The notes below the pieces were generated by a model that was not told the origin of the DNA, made no database searches, and saw only the letters and a list, made by a program, of their open reading frames with translations. The position numbers were made by a program, and so were the translations under genes. A DNA stretch of 64,000 nt from Acidimicrobiaceae bacterium (GTDB taxonomy: Bacteria; Actinomycetota; Acidimicrobiia; Acidimicrobiales; RAAP-2): positions 38,692 through 102,691 of the forward strand of contig PMTF01000013.1 of the NCBI GenBank assembly GCA_003167415.1, written 5' to 3'. Shown piece by piece: positions 39,005-47,781 of the stretch. The number at the start of each line of letters is the position of its first letter. The first letter of the stretch is position 1.

Positions 39005-39035
39005 AGACGCTCTTCGGTCGTTCTAGAATTACCTG

Positions 39036-40226
39036 ATGTTGCGCTTCCTCACGGCCGGAGAGAGTCACGGTCCTTCCCTAAGCGTCATCGTCGAGGGCCT
39101 GCCCGCGGGACTCGCGATCGGCGTCGAAGAGATCGCCGACGAATTGGCGCGACGTCGACTGGGGTACGGACGAGGACCTCGAATGCGCTTCGAGCGCGAT
39201 GAACTGCGACTCATCGGTGGCGTGCGCCACGGGCGCACACTCGGTTCACCGGTCGCCGTCGAGATCCTGAACTCCGAGTGGCCCAAATGGGAACTCGAGA
39301 TGTCGGCCGCTCCGGGCACGCCGACGCAGAAGCAAACCAAACCGCGTCCCGGTCACGCCGATTTGGCCGGCATGCAGAAGTACAGCTTCGATGACGCGCG
39401 CGACGTGCTGGAGCGAGCCAGCGCCCGTGAGACGGCGGCGCGCGTCGTCGCCGGCGCCCTCGCCAAGGCGCTCCTGTCGACCATCGGGGTGGCGATCGTG
39501 AGCCACGTGACACGCATCGGCGAGGTCACCACGCCGAGTGATCGGCGACCGCTTCCCGGGGATCTCGAGACGGTCGACGACAACGAGGTCCGTTGTTTTG
39601 ATCCCGAGAGCGCCGCCGCGATGGTCCTCGAAATCAAGGCCGCCGCGAAGGTCGGCGACTCCCTCGGCGGCATCGTCGAAGTCATCGCCTACGGCGTGCC
39701 GGTGGGGCTCGGCAGCCACGTGCACTGGGATCGCAAGCTCGACGGAATGCTCGCGGGCGCCCTCATGAGCATCCACGCGGTGAAGGCGGTCGAAATCGGA
39801 GATGGCTTCGCCCAGGCCGCCCAGCGCGGCAGTGTCGCGCACGACGCGATCGCCGTCGACGACACCTTTGATCAGGGAGGCGGTTTCATTCGTCGCAGCG
39901 ATCACGCCGGTGGCACCGAGGGAGGGATCTCCTCGGGCGCGCCGATCATCGCGAAGGTCGCGATGAAGCCGCTCTCCACCCTGAATCGACCGGTCCTCGA
40001 AACCGTGGACGTGGTAACCCACGAAACCGCGGTCTCGTTCAAGGAACGCACCGACGTCACCGCGGTGCCGGCGCTCGGCGTCGTCACCGAAGCGATGATG
40101 GCGCTCGTCTTGGCCAATGAGGCCCTACGCAAGTTCGGCGGCGATTCAGTGGAGGAGTTCTCGCGCAATCACGCGTCCTACATTGCGAATCTCGGTTCGA
40201 CCTCATCAGCCGCCCGTCCCGAGTAA
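39036..40226 (+). CDS. aroC: Chorismate synthase
   Basis: LRFLTAGESHGPSL, RPGHADLAGMQKY, GGISSGAPI; TAGAAT-N6-ATG upstream. Confidence 0.96.
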   Translation: MLRFLTAGESHGPSLSVIVEGLPAGLAIGVEEIADELARRRLGYGRGPRMRFERDELRLIGGVRHGRTLGSPVAVEILNSEWPKWELEMSAAPGTPTQKQTKPRPGHADLAGMQKYSFDDARDVLERASARETAARVVAGALAKALLSTIGVAIVSHVTRIGEVTTPSDRRPLPGDLETVDDNEVRCFDPESAAAMVLEIKAAAKVGDSLGGIVEVIAYGVPVGLGSHVHWDRKLDGMLAGALMSIHAVKAVEIGDGFAQAAQRGSVAHDAIAVDDTFDQGGGFIRRSDHAGGTEGGISSGAPIIAKVAMKPLSTLNRPVLETVDVVTHETAVSFKERTDVTAVPALGVVTEAMMALVLANEALRKFGGDSVEEFSRNHASYIANLGSTSSAARPE

Positions 40227-40228
40227 CC

Positions 40229-40735
40229 GTGGGTCACCTCGTTCTCGTGGGTCTTCCGGGCGTCGGAAAGACGACGTTGGCTCGAGCACTGGCCGAGCGC
40301 TGGCACACCGAGGCCCTCGACACCGACGATGTGCTGGCTTCGGCCGTGGGTGCGTCGGCCGCGCAGTACCTGCGCGACGAGGGGGAGAAGAACTACCGGA
40401 CTCGCGAATTCGAGGCGCTGAGGGCGGCCCTCCACGAGGCGAGCGACGCGGTCATCGCGACCGGTGGCGGGATCGTCTGTTCATCGGGCGCGCGTGCGGC
40501 GCTGTCAGAAGAGTTCACGCTCTGGCTGGACTGTGATGACGACGTCATCCTCGCTCGTCTCGGCGACGGGGATCGACCACTGCTCGCCGCGGGTCCGGCC
40601 GAGGGACTGGCGCGACTGCGGAGCGAACGAGAAGAGTGGTACCGCGAAGTCTCACGGGGCCGGATAGACACGTCAGCGCCGCTCGATGAGGTCGTCGCGC
40701 ACGTGGCGCGTGAAGTCGATAGGTTGACGCGATGA
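40229..40735 (+). CDS. aroK: Shikimate kinase
   Basis: VGLPGVGKTTLARALA Walker A, DTDD, TGGGIV. Confidence 0.92.
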   Translation: MGHLVLVGLPGVGKTTLARALAERWHTEALDTDDVLASAVGASAAQYLRDEGEKNYRTREFEALRAALHEASDAVIATGGGIVCSSGARAALSEEFTLWLDCDDDVILARLGDGDRPLLAAGPAEGLARLRSEREEWYREVSRGRIDTSAPLDEVVAHVAREVDRLTR

Positions 40736-41781
40736 ACGTGAGCGTCGAACTCGGAGAGCGCTCGTACGACGTCGTGCTCGGCGACGGCGCGCGCCACCAG
40801 CTCGCCGAACTGATCCGGCAGCGCGCGCCGCGAGCCCGAGTCGCCGTGATCGTGACGACGCCCTCGATCGCTCTCCAACCGTGGTTCGAGGTCACCAGCG
40901 GAATTGAACAGCACGTACTGACGGTGCCCGACGGAGAAGCGGCGAAGGCGCTCGACGTGCTCGAGGTGCTGTTAGAAGAGGTGGCGCAGTTCGAACTGTC
41001 GCGATTTGACGTGCTGGTGGGCATCGGCGGCGGGGCGTTGACCGACCTCGTGGGCTTTGCCGCCGCCACGTATTTGCGCGGGGTTTCGCTGGTGCAGATG
41101 CCGACGTCGCTGGTGGGCCAGGTGGACGCGGCGATCGGTGGGAAGACCGGCGTCAACTTGCGATCGGGCAAGAACCTGGTGGGCGCGTTTCACCAACCGA
41201 TCGGCGTCTTGTGTGACTTGGCGACGATTGCCACGTTGCCGGAGCGTGAACGTCTCGCCGGACTGGGCGAGGTCGCGAAATGTTGGCTCCTGGAAGGTGG
41301 TTTTGCCGCCGAGTTGGCCGACGTCTCCTTGCACGACCTGATCGTGATGTCGGTACAACTGAAGGCGGCGGTCGTGAGCGCCGACGAACAAGAGGGCGGG
41401 CGTCGCGCGCTGTTGAACTACGGGCACACCCTCGCCCACGCCCTCGAAAAACTGGCGCTCGCTCGCGATAGCGATGAGTTGCGACACGGCGAGGCGGTCG
41501 CCATCGGCCTGGCCTTCGCCGTCCGAGTGGCCGAAGCGCTCGGTCGGGTCGATCACAGCGAAGTGCTGCGCCACGACGATGTGCTGGAGTTCTTTGGACT
41601 CCAACGTCGAATTCCCGAACACTTTCCCACGTCGTCGCTGCTCGAAGCGATGGCCCACGACAAGAAGGCCCATCACGACTTGACCTTCGTGCTGGCGGGC
41701 GCCGAGGGTTTCGAGACCGTACACGACGTCGACCCACAACTCGTGAGTGACGTACTGGAGAGATTCCAAGGAGAACCATGA
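40732..41781 (+). CDS. aroB: 3-dehydroquinate synthase
   Basis: GIGGGALTDLVGFAAATYLRG, GKTGVNLRSGKNLVGAFHQP, NYGHTLAHALE. Confidence 0.95.
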   Translation: MNVSVELGERSYDVVLGDGARHQLAELIRQRAPRARVAVIVTTPSIALQPWFEVTSGIEQHVLTVPDGEAAKALDVLEVLLEEVAQFELSRFDVLVGIGGGALTDLVGFAAATYLRGVSLVQMPTSLVGQVDAAIGGKTGVNLRSGKNLVGAFHQPIGVLCDLATIATLPERERLAGLGEVAKCWLLEGGFAAELADVSLHDLIVMSVQLKAAVVSADEQEGGRRALLNYGHTLAHALEKLALARDSDELRHGEAVAIGLAFAVRVAEALGRVDHSEVLRHDDVLEFFGLQRRIPEHFPTSSLLEAMAHDKKAHHDLTFVLAGAEGFETVHDVDPQLVSDVLERFQGEP

Positions 41782-42224
41782 GTAACGAAATCCTGCTGTT
41801 GTCGGGACCGAACCTCGATCTCCTCGGAACGCGCAACCCCGAGATCTACGGGACCACCACGCTGACTGAGCACGTGGAGCGCTTTCGCCAGCTCGCGAGC
41901 GACGCCGGTTTCAGCGTCCGTCACGTGCAGTCGAATTTCGAGGGCGATCTCATCGAAGCGGTGCACGCCGCGCGAGGAGATGCGGTGGCGATCGTGATTA
42001 ACGCCGGGGCGCTCACGCACTCCTCGTGGGCCCTCGCCGACGCGCTCGACACGTTCACGGGGATCAAAGTCGAAGTACATATCTCGAATCCGGCGGCCCG
42101 AGAACCTTTTCGTCACCTCAGCACGCTGGCCGGTTCGGTCAGTGGCTCGATTGCCGGATTCGGTGCCACGAGTTACGAATTGGCCCTCGACGCCGTTCGG
42201 CGATTGACCTCAACTTCGTCCTAG
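41778..42224 (+). CDS. aroQ: Type II 3-dehydroquinate dehydratase
   Basis: LSGPNLDLLGTRNPEIYG, QSNFEGDLIEAVH, INAGALTHSS. Confidence 0.95.
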   Translation: MSNEILLLSGPNLDLLGTRNPEIYGTTTLTEHVERFRQLASDAGFSVRHVQSNFEGDLIEAVHAARGDAVAIVINAGALTHSSWALADALDTFTGIKVEVHISNPAAREPFRHLSTLAGSVSGSIAGFGATSYELALDAVRRLTSTSS

Positions 42225-42238
42225 TCGAGCACGTAACA

Positions 42239-42261
42239 GCGTTGCCTAGACTAGGCAACGC
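42239..42261. repeat. 23-bp perfect palindrome GCGTTGCCTAG-A-CTAGGCAACGC upstream of efp
   Basis: 11-bp arms around a single central A. Confidence 0.9.
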
Positions 42262-42287
42262 ACGATTCGCGAAAGGTCGCCCCGCTC

Positions 42288-42851
42288 ATGCCTGCAATTT
42301 CAACGTCGGACATTAGAAACGGCATCACCATAAAGCTCGACGACGGTCTCTTCACGGTCATTGAGTTCCAGCACGTGAAGCCGGGAAAGGGCGGAGCGTT
42401 CGTGCGAACCAAGTTGCGCAATGCGCGTTCCGGCGCGGTGATCGAGCGAACGTACCGATCGGACGAGCGCCTGGAGCAGGCGATGATGGACAAGCGCGAC
42501 ACCCAGTACCTCTACCGCGACGGCGACGACTACATCTTCATGGACCAGTCGACCTACGACCAGGTGCCGGTCTCCTCGAAGAGCCTGGGTGAGGCGGCCA
42601 ACTTTCTCAAGGAGACCGGCAAGGCCATGCTGATCTTGCACGACGACGAGATCATCGGAGTGGAGCTTCCCGCGTCGGTCGAGTTGACGATCACCGAAAC
42701 CGAACCGGGCATCCAAGGCGACCGGGTGTCGGGTGCGCGCAAATCCGCGACCTTAGAGACCGGTCTCGTCGTGCAGGTTCCCTTATTCGTCGGACCCGGT
42801 GAACTCATCAAGGTCGACACCCGCACCGGTGAATACATGACCCGGGCCTAG
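42288..42851 (+). CDS. efp: Elongation factor P
   Basis: TSDIRNGITIKLDDGLFTVIEFQHVKPGKGGAFVRTKLRN. Confidence 0.97.
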   Translation: MPAISTSDIRNGITIKLDDGLFTVIEFQHVKPGKGGAFVRTKLRNARSGAVIERTYRSDERLEQAMMDKRDTQYLYRDGDDYIFMDQSTYDQVPVSSKSLGEAANFLKETGKAMLILHDDEIIGVELPASVELTITETEPGIQGDRVSGARKSATLETGLVVQVPLFVGPGELIKVDTRTGEYMTRA

Positions 42852-42852
42852 C

Positions 42853-43254
42853 GTGAGCGAACTCGGCGTTCGGCGACACCACTCTCGCGAACGCGCACTG
42901 GAGATCATGTACGAGGCATCGATGAAAGAGCGACCGCTGCTCGTCGTCGTGGAAGAACTCAACTTGCGACCCGACGACTACGCGATGGCGCTTTTGACCT
43001 CCAGTGAGCTCAACGAACCTCGCGCCAACGAGCTCATCAGCGAATTCTCGATCGACTGGCCGCTCGAAAGAATCGCTCTGGTCGACCGACTGGTGATGAC
43101 GTTGGCGGTCGGCGAAATGATGCTGGATGATCCACCACCGAAAGCCGTGATCCTCGACGAAGCCGTTGAACTGGCCAAGGTGTACTCCACCGACGCCTCG
43201 CCGAAATTTGTCAATGGCGTGTTGTCCTCGATCGCTGATCACATCCTCAACTGA
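42853..43254 (+). CDS. nusB: Transcription antitermination factor NusB
   Basis: SRERALEIMYEAS, LAVGEMML, VILDEAVELAKVYSTDASPKFVNGVL. Confidence 0.93.
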   Translation: MSELGVRRHHSRERALEIMYEASMKERPLLVVVEELNLRPDDYAMALLTSSELNEPRANELISEFSIDWPLERIALVDRLVMTLAVGEMMLDDPPPKAVILDEAVELAKVYSTDASPKFVNGVLSSIADHILN

Positions 43255-43272
43255 GCGAGGGAGTCTGACGGA

Positions 43273-43641
43273 TTAGCCGTCGCGCTCATCGGGCGGGGCC
43301 GCGGGATCACGCTGATGCACGGTGGCTAAATACGCGTTCCACGCATCGAGCTCCGGGTCGACGTCGTCGAAGACCACGGGACGGTGAGGGCCCTCACCTC
43401 GTACATCTTGGCGCAGCTTGTGCCACATGTACACCGCGTAACCGGCGAGTAGCGGCCATTCGAACACGTAGGCCCACGAGAGCGTGTTGCCACCGAGGGC
43501 GCGCTTGATTTCAAAGACGAAGGCCGGGATACAGATCAATTCGGCCAAGAAGAGTCCGAGATTGATTCGGAACATACTCTTGGGTCGAGCGGCCATACCG
43601 ACGATTTTAAACTCGTCGATCCCGGTCAATGTGTCCGTCAT
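43273..43641 (-). CDS. Hypothetical membrane protein
   Basis: Two hydrophobic segments; MTDTLTG start. Confidence 0.65.
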   Translation of the reverse strand: MTDTLTGIDEFKIVGMAARPKSMFRINLGLFLAELICIPAFVFEIKRALGGNTLSWAYVFEWPLLAGYAVYMWHKLRQDVRGEGPHRPVVFDDVDPELDAWNAYLATVHQRDPAAPPDERDG

Positions 43642-43792
43642 TCGCGGAGAACAGGGGTTCGGACACTGTTCGGGCCACGGTGCGGTAGGTATTGGGGGCG
43701 TGAGTCGCCGCGGACGTCGCAACGACTACGATTAACACGAATCAATGACACAACACGGCCCTGACGGTGGTTCGAAAGACCACGTCGAGGGG

Positions 43793-43829
43793 CTGTCGTG
43801 AAGCGGGTCCCGTGAGGCTCGTACGACAG
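43793..43829 (+). promoter_or_regulatory. PyrR RNA-binding hairpin (binding loop) in pyrR leader
   Basis: Lower stem CTGTCGT/ACGACAG, 5' purine-rich bulge, upper stem GGGTC/GGCTC, hexaloop CCGTGA matching CNGNGA; overlaps the SD. Confidence 0.75.
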
Positions 43830-43836
43830 GAGAACG

Positions 43837-44406
43837 ATGAGTAACGAGGACGAACGCCAGGCGCGAACACGCGGCTTGGCGTTCACTGCGAAGAGTCAGC
43901 TCATGACCGCCGATGACGTGAAGCGCGCCCTCCGGCGTATGGCCCACGAAATCGTCGAGCGCAACCACGCCGTAGGGTCGCTATCCATCATCGGACTTCA
44001 GACCGGCGGCAAGGAACCCGCGGTCGCGCTCGCGTCGATACTCGCTGAAATCTCCGGGGAGTCAGTGAGCGCCGGAATGCTCGACGTCTCGTTCTATCGC
44101 GATGACCTGTCGCGGAACCCCCTACCGACGTCGTCGGCCACGGATATCGACCACGACCTCACCAATCGCACGGTCGTGCTCGTTGACGACGTCCTCTTCA
44201 CTGGTCGCACCATCCGCGCGGCCCTTAACGCGCTCTCCGATTGGGGCCGACCCCGCACGGTGCAATTGGCCGTGCTCGTCGACCGCGGCCACCGCGAACT
44301 GCCGATCCGACCCGACTACGTCGGCAAGAATCTCCCGACGTCCCAGGACGAAGCGATCGTGGCCAACCTCGAAGGCGTCTGGATCGGCACGAGGGCGCCG
44401 TCGTGA
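43837..44406 (+). CDS. pyrR: Bifunctional pyr operon regulator / uracil phosphoribosyltransferase PyrR
   Basis: VVLVDDVLFTGRTIRAALNAL PRPP motif; head of pyr operon. Confidence 0.95.
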   Translation: MSNEDERQARTRGLAFTAKSQLMTADDVKRALRRMAHEIVERNHAVGSLSIIGLQTGGKEPAVALASILAEISGESVSAGMLDVSFYRDDLSRNPLPTSSATDIDHDLTNRTVVLVDDVLFTGRTIRAALNALSDWGRPRTVQLAVLVDRGHRELPIRPDYVGKNLPTSQDEAIVANLEGVWIGTRAPS

Positions 44407-45386
44407 TCGAGTCAATCCGGGGTCGCAACCTCCTCTCGCTCGATGACCTGTCGAAGGAGGCGATCATCGAAGTCCTCGACACCGCCGAGTCGTTCGTCGA
44501 GGTGAATCGCCGGAGCATCAAGAAGGTGCCCGCCTTGAAGGGCCGTGTCGTGGCTTCGCTGTTCTTTGAAGAGTCGACCCGCACTCGACTCAGTTTCGAA
44601 ACGGCGGCCAAACGCCTGAGCGCCGACGTTCTCTCGTTGGCGGTGGCGTCGAGCAGCGTGAAAAAAGGCGAGTCGCTGCGCGACACGATCGCCACGATCG
44701 ATGCCCTGGGCATTGACGCCGTCGTATTGCGCCACCGTTCCAGTGGTGCGGCGTTGCAGGTGAGTCGCTACGTGCCCCACGTGCGGGTCATCAATGGTGG
44801 CGACGGTCAGCACCAACACCCGACCCAAGGTCTCTTGGACGCCTTCACGATCCGACAGGTGCTCAGCGAACAACGTGACACCACCGGACTCGAGTCCGGT
44901 GGTGAGTTGTTCCACGGTCTCAAGATTCTGATTGTGGGCGACATCCGCCACAGTCGGGTCGCGCGCAGCGACGTCGCGGCCTACGCCACCCTCGGCGCCG
45001 AGGTACGACTTTGTGCACCGGGCACACTCCTGCCCGACGGAGTGGCGACCTGGCCGGTGACGGTGGCGCATGACGTCGACGAAGCGCTCGCGTGGGCCGA
45101 CGTGGTGGGCCTCCTTCGTCTCCAAAGCGAACGGGGGTCGGGGGCCTTTGTCGCCAGTCTGGACGAATTCACCTTCACCCACGGGCTCACCGTCGAGCGC
45201 GCGCGACTCTTGAAGCCCCAGGCGTTGATCATGCACCCCGGTCCGATGAACCGCGGCGTCGAAATCGATTCTCGGGTGGTCGATTCGAGACGGGCCATCG
45301 TCGAACGCCAGGTCGGCAACGGCGTGCCGATCCGCATGGCGGTGTTGTACTTGAGTGTGGCGGGATCGCGAGAGGGGGAACAGTGA
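44403..45386 (+). CDS. pyrB: Aspartate carbamoyltransferase catalytic subunit
   Basis: FFEESTRTRLSFETAAKRL; HPTQGLLD; GTG start. Confidence 0.95.
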   Translation: MIESIRGRNLLSLDDLSKEAIIEVLDTAESFVEVNRRSIKKVPALKGRVVASLFFEESTRTRLSFETAAKRLSADVLSLAVASSSVKKGESLRDTIATIDALGIDAVVLRHRSSGAALQVSRYVPHVRVINGGDGQHQHPTQGLLDAFTIRQVLSEQRDTTGLESGGELFHGLKILIVGDIRHSRVARSDVAAYATLGAEVRLCAPGTLLPDGVATWPVTVAHDVDEALAWADVVGLLRLQSERGSGAFVASLDEFTFTHGLTVERARLLKPQALIMHPGPMNRGVEIDSRVVDSRRAIVERQVGNGVPIRMAVLYLSVAGSREGEQ

Positions 45387-46693
45387 GCGCCATCATCATT
45401 CGACAGGGCCTCGTGGTGGGTGCGCACGCCAGCAGCGTCGCCGACGTCTTGATCGTGGACGGAACGATCGTCGAGGTCGGTACGGACATTGACGCGCCGA
45501 ACGACGCCCACGAAGTTGACGCGCGCGACTGCTGGGTGGGGCCGGGCTTCGTCGACCTGCACGCGCACCTTCGAGAACCCGGACGTGAGGCCGCCGAAAC
45601 GATCGAGAGCGGTGCACGCGCCGGCGCCCTCGGTGGTTACTGCGCGCTGGTCGCGATGCCCAACACCGAACCGGCGCTCGATAGCGTCGCGCTGGTGGCC
45701 TACGTGCTGGAGCGCGGGCTTCGCACGCCACTCGATATCGCGGTCGCCGGGGCCATCACCAAGGACCGTCGGGGCGAGTCACTGGCGCCCATGGCCGAGA
45801 TGGCCGCCCTGGGGGTCCGACTCTTCACCGACGACGGCGTCGGCGTTCAAGATCCGTCGGTCATGCGCCGCGCCCTCACCTACGCGAAACCCCTCGGCGT
45901 GCGTCTGGCCCAGCACTGTGAGGACGAACAGCTGGCCGCCGGCGGGACCATGAACGAAGGAGCGTTGAGCGGTCGACTCGGTCTGGTGGGCCGCCCGGCG
46001 CTGGCCGAAGAGCTCATGGTGCTTCGCGACATTGAGCTCGTGCGCTTGACCGGCTCGCCGTTGCACTTCTTACACCTCTCCACGAGCCGCTCGCTGGAGA
46101 TGGTGGTTCGCGCCCGCGACGAGGGCCTGCCGGTCAGCTTCGAAGTCGCGCCACATCACTTCACTCTCGACGAGAGCGCCTGTGCCACGTACGATCCGGT
46201 CTTCAAGGTCCACCCACCGCTGCGTTCGCGCGGTGACGTCGAAGCGTTGGTCGAGGCGCTTCGTCGAGGCGTGGTCGACGCCGTGGCGACCGACCACGCT
46301 CCGCACGCGCCCGAATTGAAGGATCTGGCGTTCGACGAAGCGCCGGCCGGGATGCTCGGACTCGAGCACGCCGCGTCGCTCACGGTCGAAGCCCTCGGAC
46401 CGTCGCCTGATCCCCAAACGTTCTACCAAATGCTCAGTCGAGGACCGGCGCGCATCGCGCAGTTGCGTCGAGAGGACGACCGGGTTCGACACAGCGCGCA
46501 CGGCGGCGCCATGGTCGTGGGTGAGGACGCCAACGTCACGGTCTTCGATCCGGCCGGGCTCTGGAGCGTCGATCGCCACGCGCTGGCCAGTCGATCGATG
46601 AATACGCCTTACGACGGGCGGGCCCTGGTCGGTCGGGTGCGCGCCACCATCGCTAAGGGTCGTCTCGTCGTCGAAGAAGGTCGACTCACGTGA
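45383..46693 (+). CDS. pyrC: Dihydroorotase
   Basis: GFVDLHAHLREPG, VATDHAPHAPELKDLAFDEAPAGMLGLE. Confidence 0.95.
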   Translation: MSAIIIRQGLVVGAHASSVADVLIVDGTIVEVGTDIDAPNDAHEVDARDCWVGPGFVDLHAHLREPGREAAETIESGARAGALGGYCALVAMPNTEPALDSVALVAYVLERGLRTPLDIAVAGAITKDRRGESLAPMAEMAALGVRLFTDDGVGVQDPSVMRRALTYAKPLGVRLAQHCEDEQLAAGGTMNEGALSGRLGLVGRPALAEELMVLRDIELVRLTGSPLHFLHLSTSRSLEMVVRARDEGLPVSFEVAPHHFTLDESACATYDPVFKVHPPLRSRGDVEALVEALRRGVVDAVATDHAPHAPELKDLAFDEAPAGMLGLEHAASLTVEALGPSPDPQTFYQMLSRGPARIAQLRREDDRVRHSAHGGAMVVGEDANVTVFDPAGLWSVDRHALASRSMNTPYDGRALVGRVRATIAKGRLVVEEGRLT

Positions 46694-47781
46694 TTCGCGT
46701 GCCCTCCGTGCTCGTTCTCAATGACGGCTCGACGTTCGAGGGTTACGCCGCGGGGCATCTGCCTGACGAGGGCCTCACCAGCGGCGAGTTGGTCTTCAAC
46801 ACGGCTCTCACGGGCTACCAGGAGGTCATCACCGACCCGAGCTACGCCGGCCAAATCATCAGCTTCACCTACCCGCACATAGGCAACTACGGCGTCACGC
46901 CGCTCGATGACGAATCGCTGCGACCGTGGTGCCAGGGCGTGGTGATGCGCGAACTCTCGCACGTTCCCTCCAACTGGCGTTCGGAGGGTCCCCTCGAGGG
47001 GTTCTTGCGCCAGCACCGCGTCGCGGCCATCGTGGGCGTCGACACCCGTCGACTCACCCGACACTTACGCTCCCACGGCGCCCTGCCGGGCGCCTTCGGA
47101 CACGGCGATCCCGACCTCGTCGCGGCGGCCGCTCGAATGGCCCTGGGGACCGATGGCACGGACCTGGTGACCCGGGTGTCGACGACAAAGACGTATTCCC
47201 GCGGCGCGGGAGAGCGCCACGTGGTCGCCCTCGATTACGGCATCAAGACCATGATGGTGCACCACCTCGCCGAACGTTTTCGCGTGAGCGTCGTGCCGGC
47301 CGCCACGAGCGCCGACGAGATTCGTTCGCTTAATCCTGACGGCGTGTTCCTCTCGAACGGTCCGGGTGATCCCGCGGCCCTGGGCGGTCAGGTTCGCGTG
47401 CTGGAAGAACTGTTGGGCACCGTTCCGATCTTCGGCATCTGCCTGGGCCATCAGCTGCTGGCCCAGGCCCTCGGCGGTCGCACCTTCAAACTGCCCTTCG
47501 GTCATCACGGCAGCAATCACCCGGTCTGTGACTTGGCGACCGGGCGAATCGAAATCACGGCGCAGAACCACAACTACGCCGTCGAGCCGGACTCGTTGGC
47601 GCGCGGCGTCGTCAGCCACGTCAATTTGAACGACGGCGTTATCGAGGGCGTGTCGGCCCCGAGCGAGCGCTGCTTTTCCGTGCAGTATCACCCCGAAGCC
47701 GGTCCCGGACCCCACGACGCGCGCTACCTCTTCGATCGCTTCGAGGACGCCCTTGGCGACGGCGCCACGATGAGCGCCTGA
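46690..47781 (+). CDS. carA: Carbamoyl phosphate synthase small subunit
   Basis: [42 protein letters not shown]. Confidence 0.96.
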   Translation: MIRVPSVLVLNDGSTFEGYAAGHLPDEGLTSGELVFNTALTGYQEVITDPSYAGQIISFTYPHIGNYGVTPLDDESLRPWCQGVVMRELSHVPSNWRSEGPLEGFLRQHRVAAIVGVDTRRLTRHLRSHGALPGAFGHGDPDLVAAAARMALGTDGTDLVTRVSTTKTYSRGAGERHVVALDYGIKTMMVHHLAERFRVSVVPAATSADEIRSLNPDGVFLSNGPGDPAALGGQVRVLEELLGTVPIFGICLGHQLLAQALGGRTFKLPFGHHGSNHPVCDLATGRIEITAQNHNYAVEPDSLARGVVSHVNLNDGVIEGVSAPSERCFSVQYHPEAGPGPHDARYLFDRFEDALGDGATMSA

